From Streptomyces tibetensis (GTDB lineage: Bacteria > Actinomycetota > Actinomycetes > Streptomycetales > Streptomycetaceae), in assembly GCF_007655005.1 (NCBI RefSeq), contig NZ_SZVW01000003.1, positions 124,001-188,000 of the forward strand: DNA of 64,000 nt. The letters run 5' to 3'. The translations under genes and the position numbers were made by a program. The notes under the pieces were generated by a model. It ran no database searches. It saw only the letters and a list, made by a program, of their open reading frames with translations, and was not told the DNA's origin. The first letter of the stretch is position 1, and each line of letters starts with the position of its first letter. Positions 1-8,958 of the stretch are shown here, piece by piece.

Positions 1-513
1 GCGGCAGGGTCGAAGAAGTACGCCGACGCCGACGCGATCCGCATCCTGGACGCCTGGTGGCCGCTGCTGGTCAAGGCCGAGTTCGAACCGGGCCTCGGCA
101 GCGAGCTGTACGAAGCGGTCACGGCCAACCTCCCCGTCGACGAGTCCCCGTCGGCGGCGCACGGCCCGACCGGCTCGCACGCCGGGAGCTCCTTCCAGTA
201 CGGCTGGTGGAGCTATGTCGACAAGGACGTCCGCGCGGTGCTCGGCGAGCAGGTGAAGGGGCCGCTCGCGAGGAAGTACTGCGGCGACGGCAGCCTCGGC
301 GCCTGCCGCGACGCCCTCGTCAGCACCCTGAAGGAGGCGGCCGGCAGGACCGCGGCCCAGGTCTACCCCGGCGACGACGTGTGCTCGGCCGGCGACCAGT
401 GGTGCGCCGACTCGATCAACCACCGCACCCTCGGCGGCATCAAGCACGGCAAGATCAGCTGGCAGAACCGGCCGACCTACCAGCAGGTCGTGGAGTTCAC
501 CTCACACCGGTGA
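1..513 (+). CDS. Penicillin acylase (penicillin amidase) family protein, C-terminal fragment
   Basis: Only the last 170 residues are present; the gene enters from the left edge in frame 1 and ends at TGA 511-513. The piece contains paired cysteines (YCGDGSLGAC and DVCSAGDQWC, roughly residues 92-100 and 129-136 of the fragment) and a tail reading GKISWQNRPTYQQVVEF, which resembles the C-terminus of secreted Streptomyces penicillin-acylase-like N-terminal nucleophile hydrolases. The catalytic N-terminal Ser of the beta chain lies outside the window, so the assignment rests on remembered family resemblance of the C-terminus. The gene converges on the next one with about 20 bp between stops. Confidence 0.65.
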   Translation, partial: AAGSKKYADADAIRILDAWWPLLVKAEFEPGLGSELYEAVTANLPVDESPSAAHGPTGSHAGSSFQYGWWSYVDKDVRAVLGEQVKGPLARKYCGDGSLGACRDALVSTLKEAAGRTAAQVYPGDDVCSAGDQWCADSINHRTLGGIKHGKISWQNRPTYQQVVEFTSHR

Positions 514-533
514 GGCACCGTCCTGGCGGTGGG

Positions 534-1850
534 TCAGCGAACGCGGCCCGCCGCCAGGACCAGCCGGGCCAGCTCCGCGTGCAGGATGTCGCTGTGCGCA
601 CCGGCCGGCGGCCCGCCCCGTCTGACCACGGCCGCCGCGTCGACGTTCACGCACCCCGAGGCAGGCAGTCGCGCACGCAGGGCTTCGGCGAGGGTGTACG
701 CGCGCGTGCCCGGCACCGCCTGCACCCCGTCGTGCCCCATCGCGCCCCACGTGGCGCCCAGAGCCCGCCCCAGGGCCGACTGGGCGGCCGACCGGCTGTC
801 GCCCGCCATCCGCGAGGCCAGCGGGTACATCGTGCCCAGGGCCGCGTCATGCCGGGAGTGGCAGCACACCAAGGGCCCGTCGACACGGTTCTGCTGCCCC
901 TGGAGCACCCCTCCGGCCCGGGCGTCGTGCGGCAGCCGGGCCGCGAACGCGTAGTGCGAGAACGCCCCTTGGAGCAGCGTCACCGACTTCACCGTGCGCA
1001 CGCCCTCGGGAAGGCCCCGCAGCGCGAACGACACCAGCCGTGCGCCGAAGCTGTGCCCGACCAGGTGCACCCGCACTCCCGGGGCCGCCTCCGCGAGCTG
1101 CCCGACGACCCGGCCGAGCCCCCGCTCACCGACGGTCCCCGCGCGCCGCTTCATCGCGTAGTACGTCGCCTGCCGCAGCAGTTCGTGCGCGCCGTCCCAG
1201 GGGTTGGGGAAGCTGAACCCCTGCGGTGACCCGGACGCCTCGAACTCCGTCAGCGCCCGGGCGAACTCCTCGCAGGCCGCCGCCGACGATCCGGCGAACA
1301 TCCCCGGTTCGCTCTGCGGCACGCCCTCCGCCACCGTGTCCGCCGCGAACAACGCCTGCGGCCCCGGCGCCACCACCTCCACCAGCGTCCGCACCAGCCG
1401 CCCGAACTCCTCCAGTTCGGCCTCCTGTGGCGGCTGCTGCTCCAGCAGCCGGGCGATCTGGTCGACCAGGATCGCCCGGCCCGGGAAGGTCTCCAGCAGC
1501 GCGTGCCGGGTGTCCTTGTCCAGCACCGGGCGCCCCGGCGGATCGGCCGACACGGCCCGCGGGAAGTCAGGGATCGGCTCGTCGGCGAACCGCATCGCCG
1601 GCCACAGCACCCCGGCGTACCCGATCCGCGCCGCCGGGGCCAGCCGTGGCACGGGCGCGAAGAAGCGGTCGTAGAGGCGCGTCGCCCCGGAGCGGTCGTT
1701 GTTCCAGCCGTGCGCGAAGACGATCAGATCGCGCACGCCCCGCTCGGTCACTCCGGCGAGGAGCCGGTCGCGCCGACGGCCGTCCGGGTCCCCGTCCGCG
1801 TCGAAGGCCAGCTCCCAGTAGGGAGTCACACTCATCGCCGGATCCGCCAT
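534..1850 (-). CDS. Alpha/beta hydrolase-fold protein (putative serine esterase)
   Basis: About 438 residues from the ATG at 1850. Two further in-frame starts exist: 1922 would add 24 residues of poor quality, and 1835 would remove five. A segment DLIVFAHGWNNDR near residue 40 resembles the first strand and oxyanion loop of alpha/beta hydrolases. VGHSFGARL around residue 265 is a G-x-S-x-G nucleophile elbow with Ser in the third position. The roughly 200 residues between them are long for a simple lipase and contain a probable insertion. No signal peptide is visible, so it is probably cytoplasmic. Substrate unknown. Streptomyces homologues are often mislabelled as serine/threonine kinases; no kinase motif is present. 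Confidence 0.6.
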   Translation of the reverse strand: MADPAMSVTPYWELAFDADGDPDGRRRDRLLAGVTERGVRDLIVFAHGWNNDRSGATRLYDRFFAPVPRLAPAARIGYAGVLWPAMRFADEPIPDFPRAVSADPPGRPVLDKDTRHALLETFPGRAILVDQIARLLEQQPPQEAELEEFGRLVRTLVEVVAPGPQALFAADTVAEGVPQSEPGMFAGSSAAACEEFARALTEFEASGSPQGFSFPNPWDGAHELLRQATYYAMKRRAGTVGERGLGRVVGQLAEAAPGVRVHLVGHSFGARLVSFALRGLPEGVRTVKSVTLLQGAFSHYAFAARLPHDARAGGVLQGQQNRVDGPLVCCHSRHDAALGTMYPLASRMAGDSRSAAQSALGRALGATWGAMGHDGVQAVPGTRAYTLAEALRARLPASGCVNVDAAAVVRRGGPPAGAHSDILHAELARLVLAAGRVR

Positions 1851-1957
1851 GACAGGCCCCCTGACCCCCGGGTGACGCCACGATGTGGGCGCATCGTCCT
1901 GCCAACGGGGGAGCTTGGCCATACGTCACGGGCACATTGGTCCTGGCAGAACCGGCC

Positions 1958-2004
1958 GGTGTTCGTCGCTCGCGGAAGCGGCCGGCGGTGTTCGTCGCTC
2001 GCGG
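1958..2004. repeat. Short direct repeat just downstream of the NamZ-like gene
   Basis: An 18-bp sequence, GGTGTTCGTCGCTCGCGG, occurs at 1958-1975 and again at 1987-2004, a 29-bp period. The second copy lies 7 bp from the stop codon of the minus-strand gene that ends at 2012. Two other genes in this window have similar repeats just past their stop codons. Confidence 0.75.
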
Positions 2005-2011
2005 GCCCGGG

Positions 2012-3247
2012 TCAGCGGTAGAGGAGGTAGGCGCGCCTCGTCCTGCGGAACGCCGCCAGGTCCTCCTGCCACCCGGCCACCACCTCCTCGGTGCCGGCAC
2101 CCGCGTCGATCATCGTCCGCACACGCGCGGAGCCGGTGAGTTTGTCGATCCAGTTGTCCGGGCGCCAGGCGAAACCGCTCCAGACCTGCTTGGCGGTGAC
2201 GAGCAGGGCGATCCCCGTGCGGACCGGATCGAAGGCGGCCCGGTCGTGCACATGGACCTGCACACCGCCGATCGTCTTCCCCTGGAACTTCGAGAAGGTG
2301 GGCGCGAAGTACGCCTCCCTGAACCGCACGCCGGGCAGGGCGAGTTCGTTCGCCGCTGCCGCCCAGCGCCGGTCGACGCCCTCCGCGCCCAGCAGCTCGA
2401 ACGGCCGGGTCGTGCCACGCCCCTCGGACAGGTTCGTGCCCTCGAACAGGCACGTTCCCGAGTACACCAGGGCCGTCTCCGGCGTCGGCATGTTCGGGCT
2501 GGGCGGCACCCAGGGCAGCCCGGAGGCATCGTAGAACTGCGAGCGCCGCCAGCCCGACATCGTCACCGTCCGAAGCGGCACGGGGTCGGTCAGGAACTCC
2601 CCGTTGAACAGCCGCGCCAGTTCGGCGACGGTCATCCCGTGGGCCTGGGCGATGGGCTGCCGCCCGACGAACGTGGCGAACTCCCTGTGCAGGACCGGGC
2701 CGAGGGCCGCCCGGCCGGTCACCGGGTTCGGCCGGTCCAGCACGACGAACCGCTTGCCGGCGATCCGGGCGGCCTCCATGCAGTCGTAGAGCGTCCAGAT
2801 GTACGTGTAGAAGCGGGCGCCGACGTCCTGGATGTCGAAGACGACCGTGTCGACGCCGGACGCGGTGAAGACGTCGGCGAGGGGCCGGCCGCTCTTGAGG
2901 TAGGTGTCGTAGACGGGCAGGCCGGTCGCGGGGTCGTCGTAGCGGCCCTCGGAGCCGCCGGCCTGGGCGGTGCCGCGAAAGCCGTGCTCCGGGCCGAAGA
3001 CGGCGGTCAGCTCGACGCGGTCGTCGGCGTGCATGACGTCGACGATGTGCCGGGCGTCGCGGGTGATGCCGGTGGGGTTGGTGACGATGCCGGCCTTCTG
3101 GCCGTCGAGCAGGGCGTAGCCGTCGCGGGCGAGGCGTTCGAAGCCGGTGCGCAGGTGCCCGCGGTGCTGGGCGGCGGATGCGGTGGAGGTCGCCGCCACG
3201 GCTGCCGCCGTGGCGGTGGTGATGACGGCTCGTCTGGAAGGGCGCAT
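2012..3247 (-). CDS. Secreted DUF1343 / NamZ-type exo-beta-N-acetylmuramidase
   Basis: 411 residues. The ATG at 3247 is chosen because AGGAGG lies 8 bp upstream and the protein then opens with MRPSRRAVITTATAAAVAAT, a twin-arginine-type signal peptide. The mature part carries the DUF1343 signatures GPEHGFRG near residue 85, DIQDVGARFYTY near 140 and DRPNPVTG near 180. DUF1343 has been redefined as the NamZ exo-N-acetylmuramidase family, which releases terminal N-acetylmuramic acid from peptidoglycan fragments. By that family knowledge this would be an exported enzyme of wall recycling or scavenging. It is divergent from the acyl-CoA cluster across a 223-bp gap. Confidence 0.8.
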   Translation of the reverse strand: MRPSRRAVITTATAAAVAATSTASAAQHRGHLRTGFERLARDGYALLDGQKAGIVTNPTGITRDARHIVDVMHADDRVELTAVFGPEHGFRGTAQAGGSEGRYDDPATGLPVYDTYLKSGRPLADVFTASGVDTVVFDIQDVGARFYTYIWTLYDCMEAARIAGKRFVVLDRPNPVTGRAALGPVLHREFATFVGRQPIAQAHGMTVAELARLFNGEFLTDPVPLRTVTMSGWRRSQFYDASGLPWVPPSPNMPTPETALVYSGTCLFEGTNLSEGRGTTRPFELLGAEGVDRRWAAAANELALPGVRFREAYFAPTFSKFQGKTIGGVQVHVHDRAAFDPVRTGIALLVTAKQVWSGFAWRPDNWIDKLTGSARVRTMIDAGAGTEEVVAGWQEDLAAFRRTRRAYLLYR

Positions 3248-3417
3248 GCGGTGACCTCCTGGAGCGGGGACGGTCGGCATGGGCACGGTATGCGCTCCCG
3301 TGGGCCGTGGGGAGGCTGCGGGCCGTCCGGCATCGAGCGCGGCCCGCGGCGGAGCCGCCCGATCGGACAGCCCTCGGCCCCTTTCAGGGGGCGTTGTCGG
3401 TCGACCCTTCCCTGGTA

Positions 3418-3434
3418 CATACCGACCGGTTAGT
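3418..3434. promoter_or_regulatory. Probable TetR-family operator upstream of the SDR/acyl-CoA ligase genes
   Basis: CATACCGACCGGTTAGT has one conserved half (ATACCGACCGGT) identical to the better palindrome at 8959-8976 and a degenerate second half. It sits 37 bp before the GTG start of the SDR gene. The TetR gene lies two genes downstream, so an autoregulated operon is the natural reading. Inferred from sequence resemblance only. Confidence 0.5.
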
Positions 3435-3470
3435 CTGGCGCCATTGCAGAGCCGCGACTGAGGAGACCGA

Positions 3471-4241
3471 GTGGGAGCCTTTCAAGACGCCGGAGTCGTT
3501 GTCACGGGGGCCGGCGGCGGAATCGGGGCAGCGCTGGCCCGGCGGTTCGCTTCCCAAGGAGCCCGGGTCGTGGTCAACGACCTGGACGCCGAGCGGGCCA
3601 AGCGGGTCGCGGACGAGGTCGGTGGCATCGCCGTGCCCGGTGACGCCTCCGCGATCGCCCGGGACGCCCGGGACGCACTCGGCGGCACCGTCGACGTCTA
3701 CTGCGCCAACGCCGGTGTCGCCTTCGAGGGCGGAGCCGCCGACGGGCCGCTGGACGAGACGGCCTGGGCCGCCTCCTGGGACGTGAACGTGATGGCGCAC
3801 GTCCGCGCCGCCCATGCGCTGCTGCCCGGCTGGCTGGAGCGCGGCAGCGGACGGTTCGTCTCCACCGTGTCCGCCGCCGGTCTGCTCACCATGATCGGGG
3901 CCGCCCCCTACGCCGTCACCAAGCACGGCGCGCTCGCCTTCGCCGAGTGGCTGTCGCTGACGTACCGGCACCGGGGTGTGAAGGTCCACGCCATCTGCCC
4001 CCAGGGCGTGCGCACCGACATGCTCGCCGCCACCGGCAGCGCGGGCGACCTCGTGCTCCAGCCGACCGCCATCGAGCCGGACACCGTGGCGGACGCCCTG
4101 CTGAAGGGCATCGAGGAGGACAGGTTCCTGATCCTGCCGCACCCCGAGGTCGCCGCCTACCATCAGGCCCGGGCCGGCGACCCCGACCGGTGGCTGTCCG
4201 GCATGAACCGCATCCAGCAGCAGTGGGAGGAGGCCCGGTGA
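3471..4241 (+). CDS. Short-chain dehydrogenase/reductase
   Basis: 256 residues from a GTG start preceded by GAGGAG. The N-terminal Rossmann motif TGAGGGIGAALA (near residue 12) is the TGxxxGIG coenzyme site. NAG-like CANAG appears near residue 80, and the catalytic Tyr-Lys pair is in PYAVTKHG near residue 146. The following gene, an AMP-dependent ligase, overlaps the stop codon (GTGA), so the two are translationally coupled. Context suggests oxidation of a beta-hydroxyacyl or alcohol intermediate in acyl-CoA breakdown; the substrate cannot be read from sequence. Confidence 0.88.
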   Translation: MGAFQDAGVVVTGAGGGIGAALARRFASQGARVVVNDLDAERAKRVADEVGGIAVPGDASAIARDARDALGGTVDVYCANAGVAFEGGAADGPLDETAWAASWDVNVMAHVRAAHALLPGWLERGSGRFVSTVSAAGLLTMIGAAPYAVTKHGALAFAEWLSLTYRHRGVKVHAICPQGVRTDMLAATGSAGDLVLQPTAIEPDTVADALLKGIEEDRFLILPHPEVAAYHQARAGDPDRWLSGMNRIQQQWEEAR

Positions 4242-5902
4242 CCGACTCCCGTTACGCCGCCAAGCCCTGGCTCGCCCTGCTCAGCGACGCGCAGAAGGGC
4301 GCGATCAGCCCCGCGGACTCCCTCGTGCACGCCCTGCGCCGGGCCGTGGCCGAGACACCGGGGAGCGACTTCCTGGCCTACTTCGACGGCCGGCTGACCT
4401 ACCGGGACGTCGACGAGCTCAGCGACTCCGTCGCCGGGCACCTCGCGGCGCGCGGTCTTCGGCGCGGCGACCGGGTCGCGGTGCTGCTGCAGAACTCCCC
4501 GCACTTCGTGCTCGCCCTGCTGGGCGCGTGGAAGGCGGGCGCGGTCGTCGTGCCGGTCAACCCGATGTACAAGTCGGGCGAGGTGGCGCACGTCCTGCGG
4601 GACGGCGAGGTCGCCGCGCTGATCTGCTCGGACCGGGCCTGGGAGTCGTATCTGCGCGAGACGGCGTCGGACTCGCCCGTGCGGATCGTGCTCACCGGAT
4701 GCGAGCTGGACTTCCAGAGCCGCGGCGACGCGCGCGTGCTGACCTTCGAGCGCCTGCCGCAGGCCCCGGACGCCGACGACCTGGTGACCGTGGCGCGGGC
4801 CGGCCACAAGGCGCCCGAAGACCGGGATCCCGGCCCCTCGGACATCGCGCTGATCAGCTACACCTCGGGCACGAGCGGCACGCCCAAGGGCGCAACCAAC
4901 ACGCACGGCAACATCATGTACAACGCCGAGCGGCAGCGCACCGGCCTCGGACTGCCAAAGCGGCCCGTCTACTTCGGGCTGGCGCCGCTGTTCCACATCA
5001 CCGGCATGGTGTGCCAGTTCGGCGCCTGTCTGACCAGCGGTGGCACGCTCGTGCTGGCGTACCGCTTCGAGTCGGGCGTGGTGCTGGACGCGTTCGCCGA
5101 GCACCGTCCGCACTACACGGTGGGGCCGTCCACGGCCTTCATGGCGCTGGCCGCCCACCCCTCCGTCACCCGCGACCACTTCTCCTCCTTCCGGGTGATC
5201 TCCTCCGGCGGCGCCCCGCTGCCGCCCGCGCTGGTGGAGAAGTTCCGGGCCGGATTCGGGCCGTACATTCGCAACGGCTACGGGCTGACCGAGTGCACCG
5301 CGCCCTGCGCCTCGGTGCCGCCCGGCCTGAAGGCGCCGGTCGACCCGGTGTCCGGGACCCTCGCCGTGGGGCTGCCCGGCCCCGACACGGTCGTGCGGAT
5401 CGTCGACGACGCCGGTGCGGAGGTGCCCTTCGGCGAGCAGGGCGAGATCGTCGTCAGCGGCCCGCAGGTCGTGCCCGGCTACTGGCGCCGCCCCGACGCC
5501 ACCGCCGCCACGTTCCCCGGTGGCGAACTGCGCACCGGCGACATCGGCTTCATGGACGAGCAGGGCTGGCTGTACGTCGTCGACCGCAAGAAGGACATGA
5601 TCAACGCGTCCGGCTTCAAGGTGTGGCCGCGCGAGGTCGAGGACGTCCTCTACACACACCCGGCGGTGCGCGAGGCCGCCGTCGTCGGGGTGCCCGACGG
5701 GTATCGCGGGGAGACCGTCAAGGCCTACATCAGCCTGCGCCCGGACGCCGACACGGACCCGGATGCACTCGCCGCCTACTGCAAGGAGAGACTGGCCGCC
5801 TACAAATATCCGCGCCAGGTGGAGATCCTGCCGGACTTGCCGAAGACGGCCAGTGGGAAGATCCTCCGGCGGGAACTGCGTTCCCGTACGCAAGGCAACT
5901 GA
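4238..5902 (+). CDS. Acyl-CoA synthetase / AMP-dependent ligase (fatty-acid-CoA ligase type)
   Basis: 554 residues, starting at a GTG that overlaps the previous stop, with GGAGGAGG just upstream. All adenylate-forming hallmarks are visible: the P-loop-like YTSGTSGTPKG near residue 208, YGLTE near 347, GELRTGDIGFMDEQGWLYVV near 430 with the hinge DRKKDMI, and the C-terminal catalytic Lys in PKTASGKILRREL. Such enzymes activate carboxylic acids to acyl-AMP and then acyl-CoA. With the SDR, the acyl-CoA dehydrogenase and a TetR regulator beside it, this is probably a fatty-acid or related side-chain catabolic ligase; chain length is not predictable here. Confidence 0.92.
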   Translation: MTDSRYAAKPWLALLSDAQKGAISPADSLVHALRRAVAETPGSDFLAYFDGRLTYRDVDELSDSVAGHLAARGLRRGDRVAVLLQNSPHFVLALLGAWKAGAVVVPVNPMYKSGEVAHVLRDGEVAALICSDRAWESYLRETASDSPVRIVLTGCELDFQSRGDARVLTFERLPQAPDADDLVTVARAGHKAPEDRDPGPSDIALISYTSGTSGTPKGATNTHGNIMYNAERQRTGLGLPKRPVYFGLAPLFHITGMVCQFGACLTSGGTLVLAYRFESGVVLDAFAEHRPHYTVGPSTAFMALAAHPSVTRDHFSSFRVISSGGAPLPPALVEKFRAGFGPYIRNGYGLTECTAPCASVPPGLKAPVDPVSGTLAVGLPGPDTVVRIVDDAGAEVPFGEQGEIVVSGPQVVPGYWRRPDATAATFPGGELRTGDIGFMDEQGWLYVVDRKKDMINASGFKVWPREVEDVLYTHPAVREAAVVGVPDGYRGETVKAYISLRPDADTDPDALAAYCKERLAAYKYPRQVEILPDLPKTASGKILRRELRSRTQGN

Positions 5903-5930
5903 CAGCAGAACGGAAAGGCAGGTGGCGGCA

Positions 5931-6524
5931 GTGCCCAGGACCACGGACTCGGACGGCACGCCCGTGCCTCAGCGGCTCCTGGCCGCCGCCACCCGGCTCT
6001 TCGCCGAGCAGGGCTACGACCGCACCTCGGTGCAGGAGATCGTCGAGGCGGCCGGTGTCACCAAGGGAGCGCTGTACCACTACTTCGGCTCCAAGGACGA
6101 CCTGCTGCACGAGGTGTACGCGCGCGTGCTGCGCATCCAGCAGGAGCGGCTGGACGCCGTGGCCGGTGCCGACGAGCCGGTGGAGAAGCGGCTGCGGGCC
6201 GCCGCCGCGGACGTCGTGGTGACGACCATCGAGAGCCTCGACGACGCGATGATCTTCTGGCGCTCCATGCACCACCTCAGCCCCGAGAAGAACAAGCAGG
6301 TCCGCTCCGAGCGCCGCCGCTACCACGAACGCTTCCGCGCGCTCGTGGAGGAGGGCCAGGAGTCGGGCGTCTTCTCCAAGGCGACCCCGGCGGATCTCGT
6401 GGTCGACTACCACTTCGGCTCGGTCCACCACCTGTCGACGTGGTACCGACCCGACGGCCCCCTCACGCCCCAGCAGGTCGCCGACCACCTGGCCGATCTG
6501 CTGCTGCGCGCCCTGCGCCCGTAG
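5931..6524 (+). CDS. TetR/AcrR family transcriptional regulator
   Basis: 197 residues from GTG 5931; GTG 5922 is an in-frame alternative and neither has a strong ribosome site. The N-terminal helix-turn-helix is textbook TetR: LLAAATRLFAEQGYDRTSVQEI followed by VTKGALYHYFGSKDDLLHEV (quoted in two parts, about residues 14-56). The C-terminal ligand domain is rich in charged and aromatic residues. It is the third gene of the plus-strand operon, 28 bp after the ligase. The matching palindromes before the SDR gene and before the minus-strand phosphotransferase/dehydrogenase pair are its likely operators, with an acyl-CoA a plausible effector (inference). Confidence 0.88.
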   Translation: MPRTTDSDGTPVPQRLLAAATRLFAEQGYDRTSVQEIVEAAGVTKGALYHYFGSKDDLLHEVYARVLRIQQERLDAVAGADEPVEKRLRAAAADVVVTTIESLDDAMIFWRSMHHLSPEKNKQVRSERRRYHERFRALVEEGQESGVFSKATPADLVVDYHFGSVHHLSTWYRPDGPLTPQQVADHLADLLLRALRP

Positions 6525-6630
6525 CAGCCGATCGGCCTCTCGGGGTCAGGGGCGGGGGGTGAGCGCGGCGCGCCCGGCGTCGAGCAGCCGGCAGGCGCGG
6601 GGGACCTCGGCCCGTGTGCAGCGAGCAGAG

Positions 6631-6652
6631 CGGCGGGGGCGGGCCCCCGCCG
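6631..6652. terminator. Bidirectional intrinsic terminator
   Basis: A perfect 9-bp inverted repeat, CGGCGGGGG then CGGG loop then CCCCCGCCG, between the convergent TetR gene and acyl-CoA dehydrogenase gene. No U-tract, as is common in Streptomyces. Confidence 0.6.
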
Positions 6653-6662
6653 CACGCGGCCG

Positions 6663-7877
6663 TCACACGTACCGCTTGAGCTCCCGCCGCGCCAGCGACC
6701 GCTGATGCACCTCGTCCGGACCGTCCGCGATCATCAGCGTCCGCGCCCCCGCGTACAGCTCCGCCAGCGGGAAGTCCTGGCTCACCCCGCCGGCACCGTG
6801 CAACTGGATCGCCCGGTCGAGGATGTCCACCACGGCCCGGGGCGTGGCGATCTTGATGGACTGGATCTCGGTGTGCGCACCGCGGTTGCCCACGGTGTCC
6901 ATCAGCCACGCGGTCTTCAGCACCAGCAGCCGCAGCTGCTCCACCGTCACCCGCGCGTCCGCGATCCAGTTGTGCACCACGCCCTGCTGCGCCAGCGCCT
7001 TCCCGAACGCGGTGCGGGACACGGCCCGCCGGCACATCAGCTCGATCGCCCGCTCGGCCATGCCGATCAGCCGCATGCAGTGGTGGATCCGCCCGGGGCC
7101 GAGCCGTGCCTGCGCGATGGCGAAACCGCCGCCCTCCTCGCCGACCAGGTTCGACGCAGGCACACGCGCCCGGTCGAAGATCACTTCGGCGTGACCGCCG
7201 TGGTAGTGGTCCTCGTACCCGAACACCTGCATGGCCCGCTTGATGGTGACGCCGGGGGTGTCGCGCGGCACCAGCACCATCGACTGCTGGCGGCGGATGT
7301 CCTCCCCGTCCGGGTCGGTCTTGCCCATCACGATGAAGATCTTGCAGTCGGGGTGCATCGCCCCGGAGATGTACCACTTGCGCCCGGTGATGACGTACTC
7401 GTCGCCGTCGCGCTCGATGTGCGTGGTGATGTTGGTGGCGTCCGAGGAGGCCACGTCCGGCTCGGTCATCGCGAACGCCGAGCGGATCTCGCCGGCCAGC
7501 AGCGGCTCCAGCCACTGCTTGCGCTGCTGTTCGTCGCCGAACTGGGTGAGCACCTCCATGTTCCCGGTGTCGGGCGCCGCACAGTTCGTCACGGTCGGCG
7601 CCAGCTGCGGGGAGCGGCCCATGATCTCGGCGAGCGGCGCGTACTGGAGGTTGGTGAGCCCCGCCCCGTACTCGGAGTCCGGCAGGAAGAGGTTCCACAG
7701 ACCCTGCCTGCGGGCCTCGGCCTTGAGCTCCTCCACCACGGGCACGGTCTCCCAGGGCGAGGCGAGCCGCTCGCGCTGCTCGTGCGCGACGGCCTCGGCC
7801 GGGTAGACGTACTCGTCCATGAAGGCGAGGAGCTTGGCGCGCAGCTCTTCGGTGCGCGCGTCGAAAGCGAAGTCCAT
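6663..7877 (-). CDS. Acyl-CoA dehydrogenase
   Basis: 404 residues from ATG 7877, with AGGAGG 9 bp upstream. Visible family features: an N-terminal helical region beginning MDFAFDARTEELRAKLLAFM, the flavin/substrate segment FAMTEPDVASSDATNI near residue 140, GRKWYISGA near 165, and the C-terminal DGPDEVHQRSLARREL. It should oxidise an acyl-CoA to the enoyl-CoA with FAD. The upstream phosphotransferase-like gene ends only 5 bp before this start, so the two are co-transcribed. In animals the ACAD10/11 proteins fuse these two domains; here they are adjacent separate genes. Confidence 0.92.
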   Translation of the reverse strand: MDFAFDARTEELRAKLLAFMDEYVYPAEAVAHEQRERLASPWETVPVVEELKAEARRQGLWNLFLPDSEYGAGLTNLQYAPLAEIMGRSPQLAPTVTNCAAPDTGNMEVLTQFGDEQQRKQWLEPLLAGEIRSAFAMTEPDVASSDATNITTHIERDGDEYVITGRKWYISGAMHPDCKIFIVMGKTDPDGEDIRRQQSMVLVPRDTPGVTIKRAMQVFGYEDHYHGGHAEVIFDRARVPASNLVGEEGGGFAIAQARLGPGRIHHCMRLIGMAERAIELMCRRAVSRTAFGKALAQQGVVHNWIADARVTVEQLRLLVLKTAWLMDTVGNRGAHTEIQSIKIATPRAVVDILDRAIQLHGAGGVSQDFPLAELYAGARTLMIADGPDEVHQRSLARRELKRYV

Positions 7878-7882
7878 GTGGA

Positions 7883-8917
7883 TCAGCCCTCCTGGAGGCC
7901 TTCGTGGAGCGTGGTCAGTCCGTGCCGGACGAAGACGGGGACGAGGTCGCCGATGCGGTCGAAGCCGCGTCCGACCGTCTGGCCCAGCGTGTAGCGGTAG
8001 TGGATGCCCTCGAGGATCACGGCGAGCTTGAACCAGGCGAACGCCGTGTACCAGGAGACCGCGGAGACGTCGCGCCCCGAGCGCGCGGCGTACCGCTCGA
8101 TGAGTTCCGACGGCGCCGGATGCCCGGGCGCCTCGGCGGTCGTGGAGACGGGGGAGTCGGGCATGCCGAGCGGCATGCTGTACATCACCAGCAGGCCGAG
8201 GTCGGTGAGCGGATCGCCCAGCGTCGACATCTCCCAGTCGAGGATGGCCCTGATCCGGTCGTCCTCGCCGATGAGGACGTTGTCGAGCCGGTAGTCGCCG
8301 TGCACGACGGCCGGGGCGGGGGAGTGGGGCAGGTCGCGCCCGAGGGCGGCGTGCAGCTCGTCGATGCCGTCCAGGTCCCGGTTGCGGGAGGCGTCCAGCT
8401 GCTTGCCCCAGCGCCGCAGCTGCCGGTCCAGGAAGCCCTCGGGCCGGCCGAAGTCCGCCAGACCCACTTCGCCCGGGTCGACCGCGTGCAGCTCCACCAG
8501 CGTGTCGACGAGGTTGAGCACCGCGCCCCGGGTCCGCTCCGCGCCGATCTGGGCGAGCTCGCCGGCGGTGCGGTAGGGCGTGCCGTCGACGAACTCCATG
8601 ACGTAGAACGGCGACCCGAGCACCTCCTCGTCCTCGCACAGCAGCACCGGCCGCGGAACGGGCACGGCGGTCGGGTGCAGGGCGCTGATCACCCGGTGCT
8701 CGCGCTTCATGTCGTGCGCGGTGGCCAGGACATGCCCGAGCGGGGGCCGTCTCACGACCCAGCGGGACGCGCCGTCGGAGACCGCGTAGGTGAGGTTGGA
8801 CCGTCCGCCCTCGATCAGCCGGCCGGACAGCGGGCCGTTCACCAGGCCGGGCCGCTCGCGGTCGAGCAGGTCGCGCAACCGTTCGAGATCCAGTCCGGGC
8901 GGATGGTCGGGGCTCAT
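7883..8917 (-). CDS. Phosphotransferase family protein (APH fold), partner of the acyl-CoA dehydrogenase
   Basis: 344 residues. It carries the aminoglycoside-phosphotransferase-type kinase signature: VVHGDYRLDNVLI (catalytic Asp, Asn) near residue 205, followed by ILDWEMSTLGDPLTDLG (metal-binding Asp), plus an N-terminal lobe with SNLTYAV and VVRRPP. Homologues next to or fused with acyl-CoA dehydrogenases are thought to phosphorylate hydroxyacyl-CoA intermediates rather than antibiotics (ACAD10/11-like). It is the first gene of the minus-strand pair and has a palindromic operator 42 bp before its ATG. Confidence 0.88.
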   Translation of the reverse strand: MSPDHPPGLDLERLRDLLDRERPGLVNGPLSGRLIEGGRSNLTYAVSDGASRWVVRRPPLGHVLATAHDMKREHRVISALHPTAVPVPRPVLLCEDEEVLGSPFYVMEFVDGTPYRTAGELAQIGAERTRGAVLNLVDTLVELHAVDPGEVGLADFGRPEGFLDRQLRRWGKQLDASRNRDLDGIDELHAALGRDLPHSPAPAVVHGDYRLDNVLIGEDDRIRAILDWEMSTLGDPLTDLGLLVMYSMPLGMPDSPVSTTAEAPGHPAPSELIERYAARSGRDVSAVSWYTAFAWFKLAVILEGIHYRYTLGQTVGRGFDRIGDLVPVFVRHGLTTLHEGLQEG

Positions 8918-8958
8918 GCGTCGCTCCTACGGGCAGGTGAACAGTTCCCGACTCATGA

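Noticed and set aside
534..1850. Serine/threonine protein kinase
   Set aside because: Homologues sometimes carry this label, but only a G-x-S-x-G hydrolase elbow is seen and no kinase motif.
5730..8639. Long open frames antisense or out of frame to the acyl-CoA genes
   Set aside because: High GC leaves few stop codons, so shadows of true genes stay open. Their translations are Arg/Gly/Pro-rich with no domains and no ribosome sites.
7883..8917. Aminoglycoside resistance gene
   Set aside because: The APH fold is shared, but the coupling to acyl-CoA dehydrogenase points to acyl-CoA metabolism instead.
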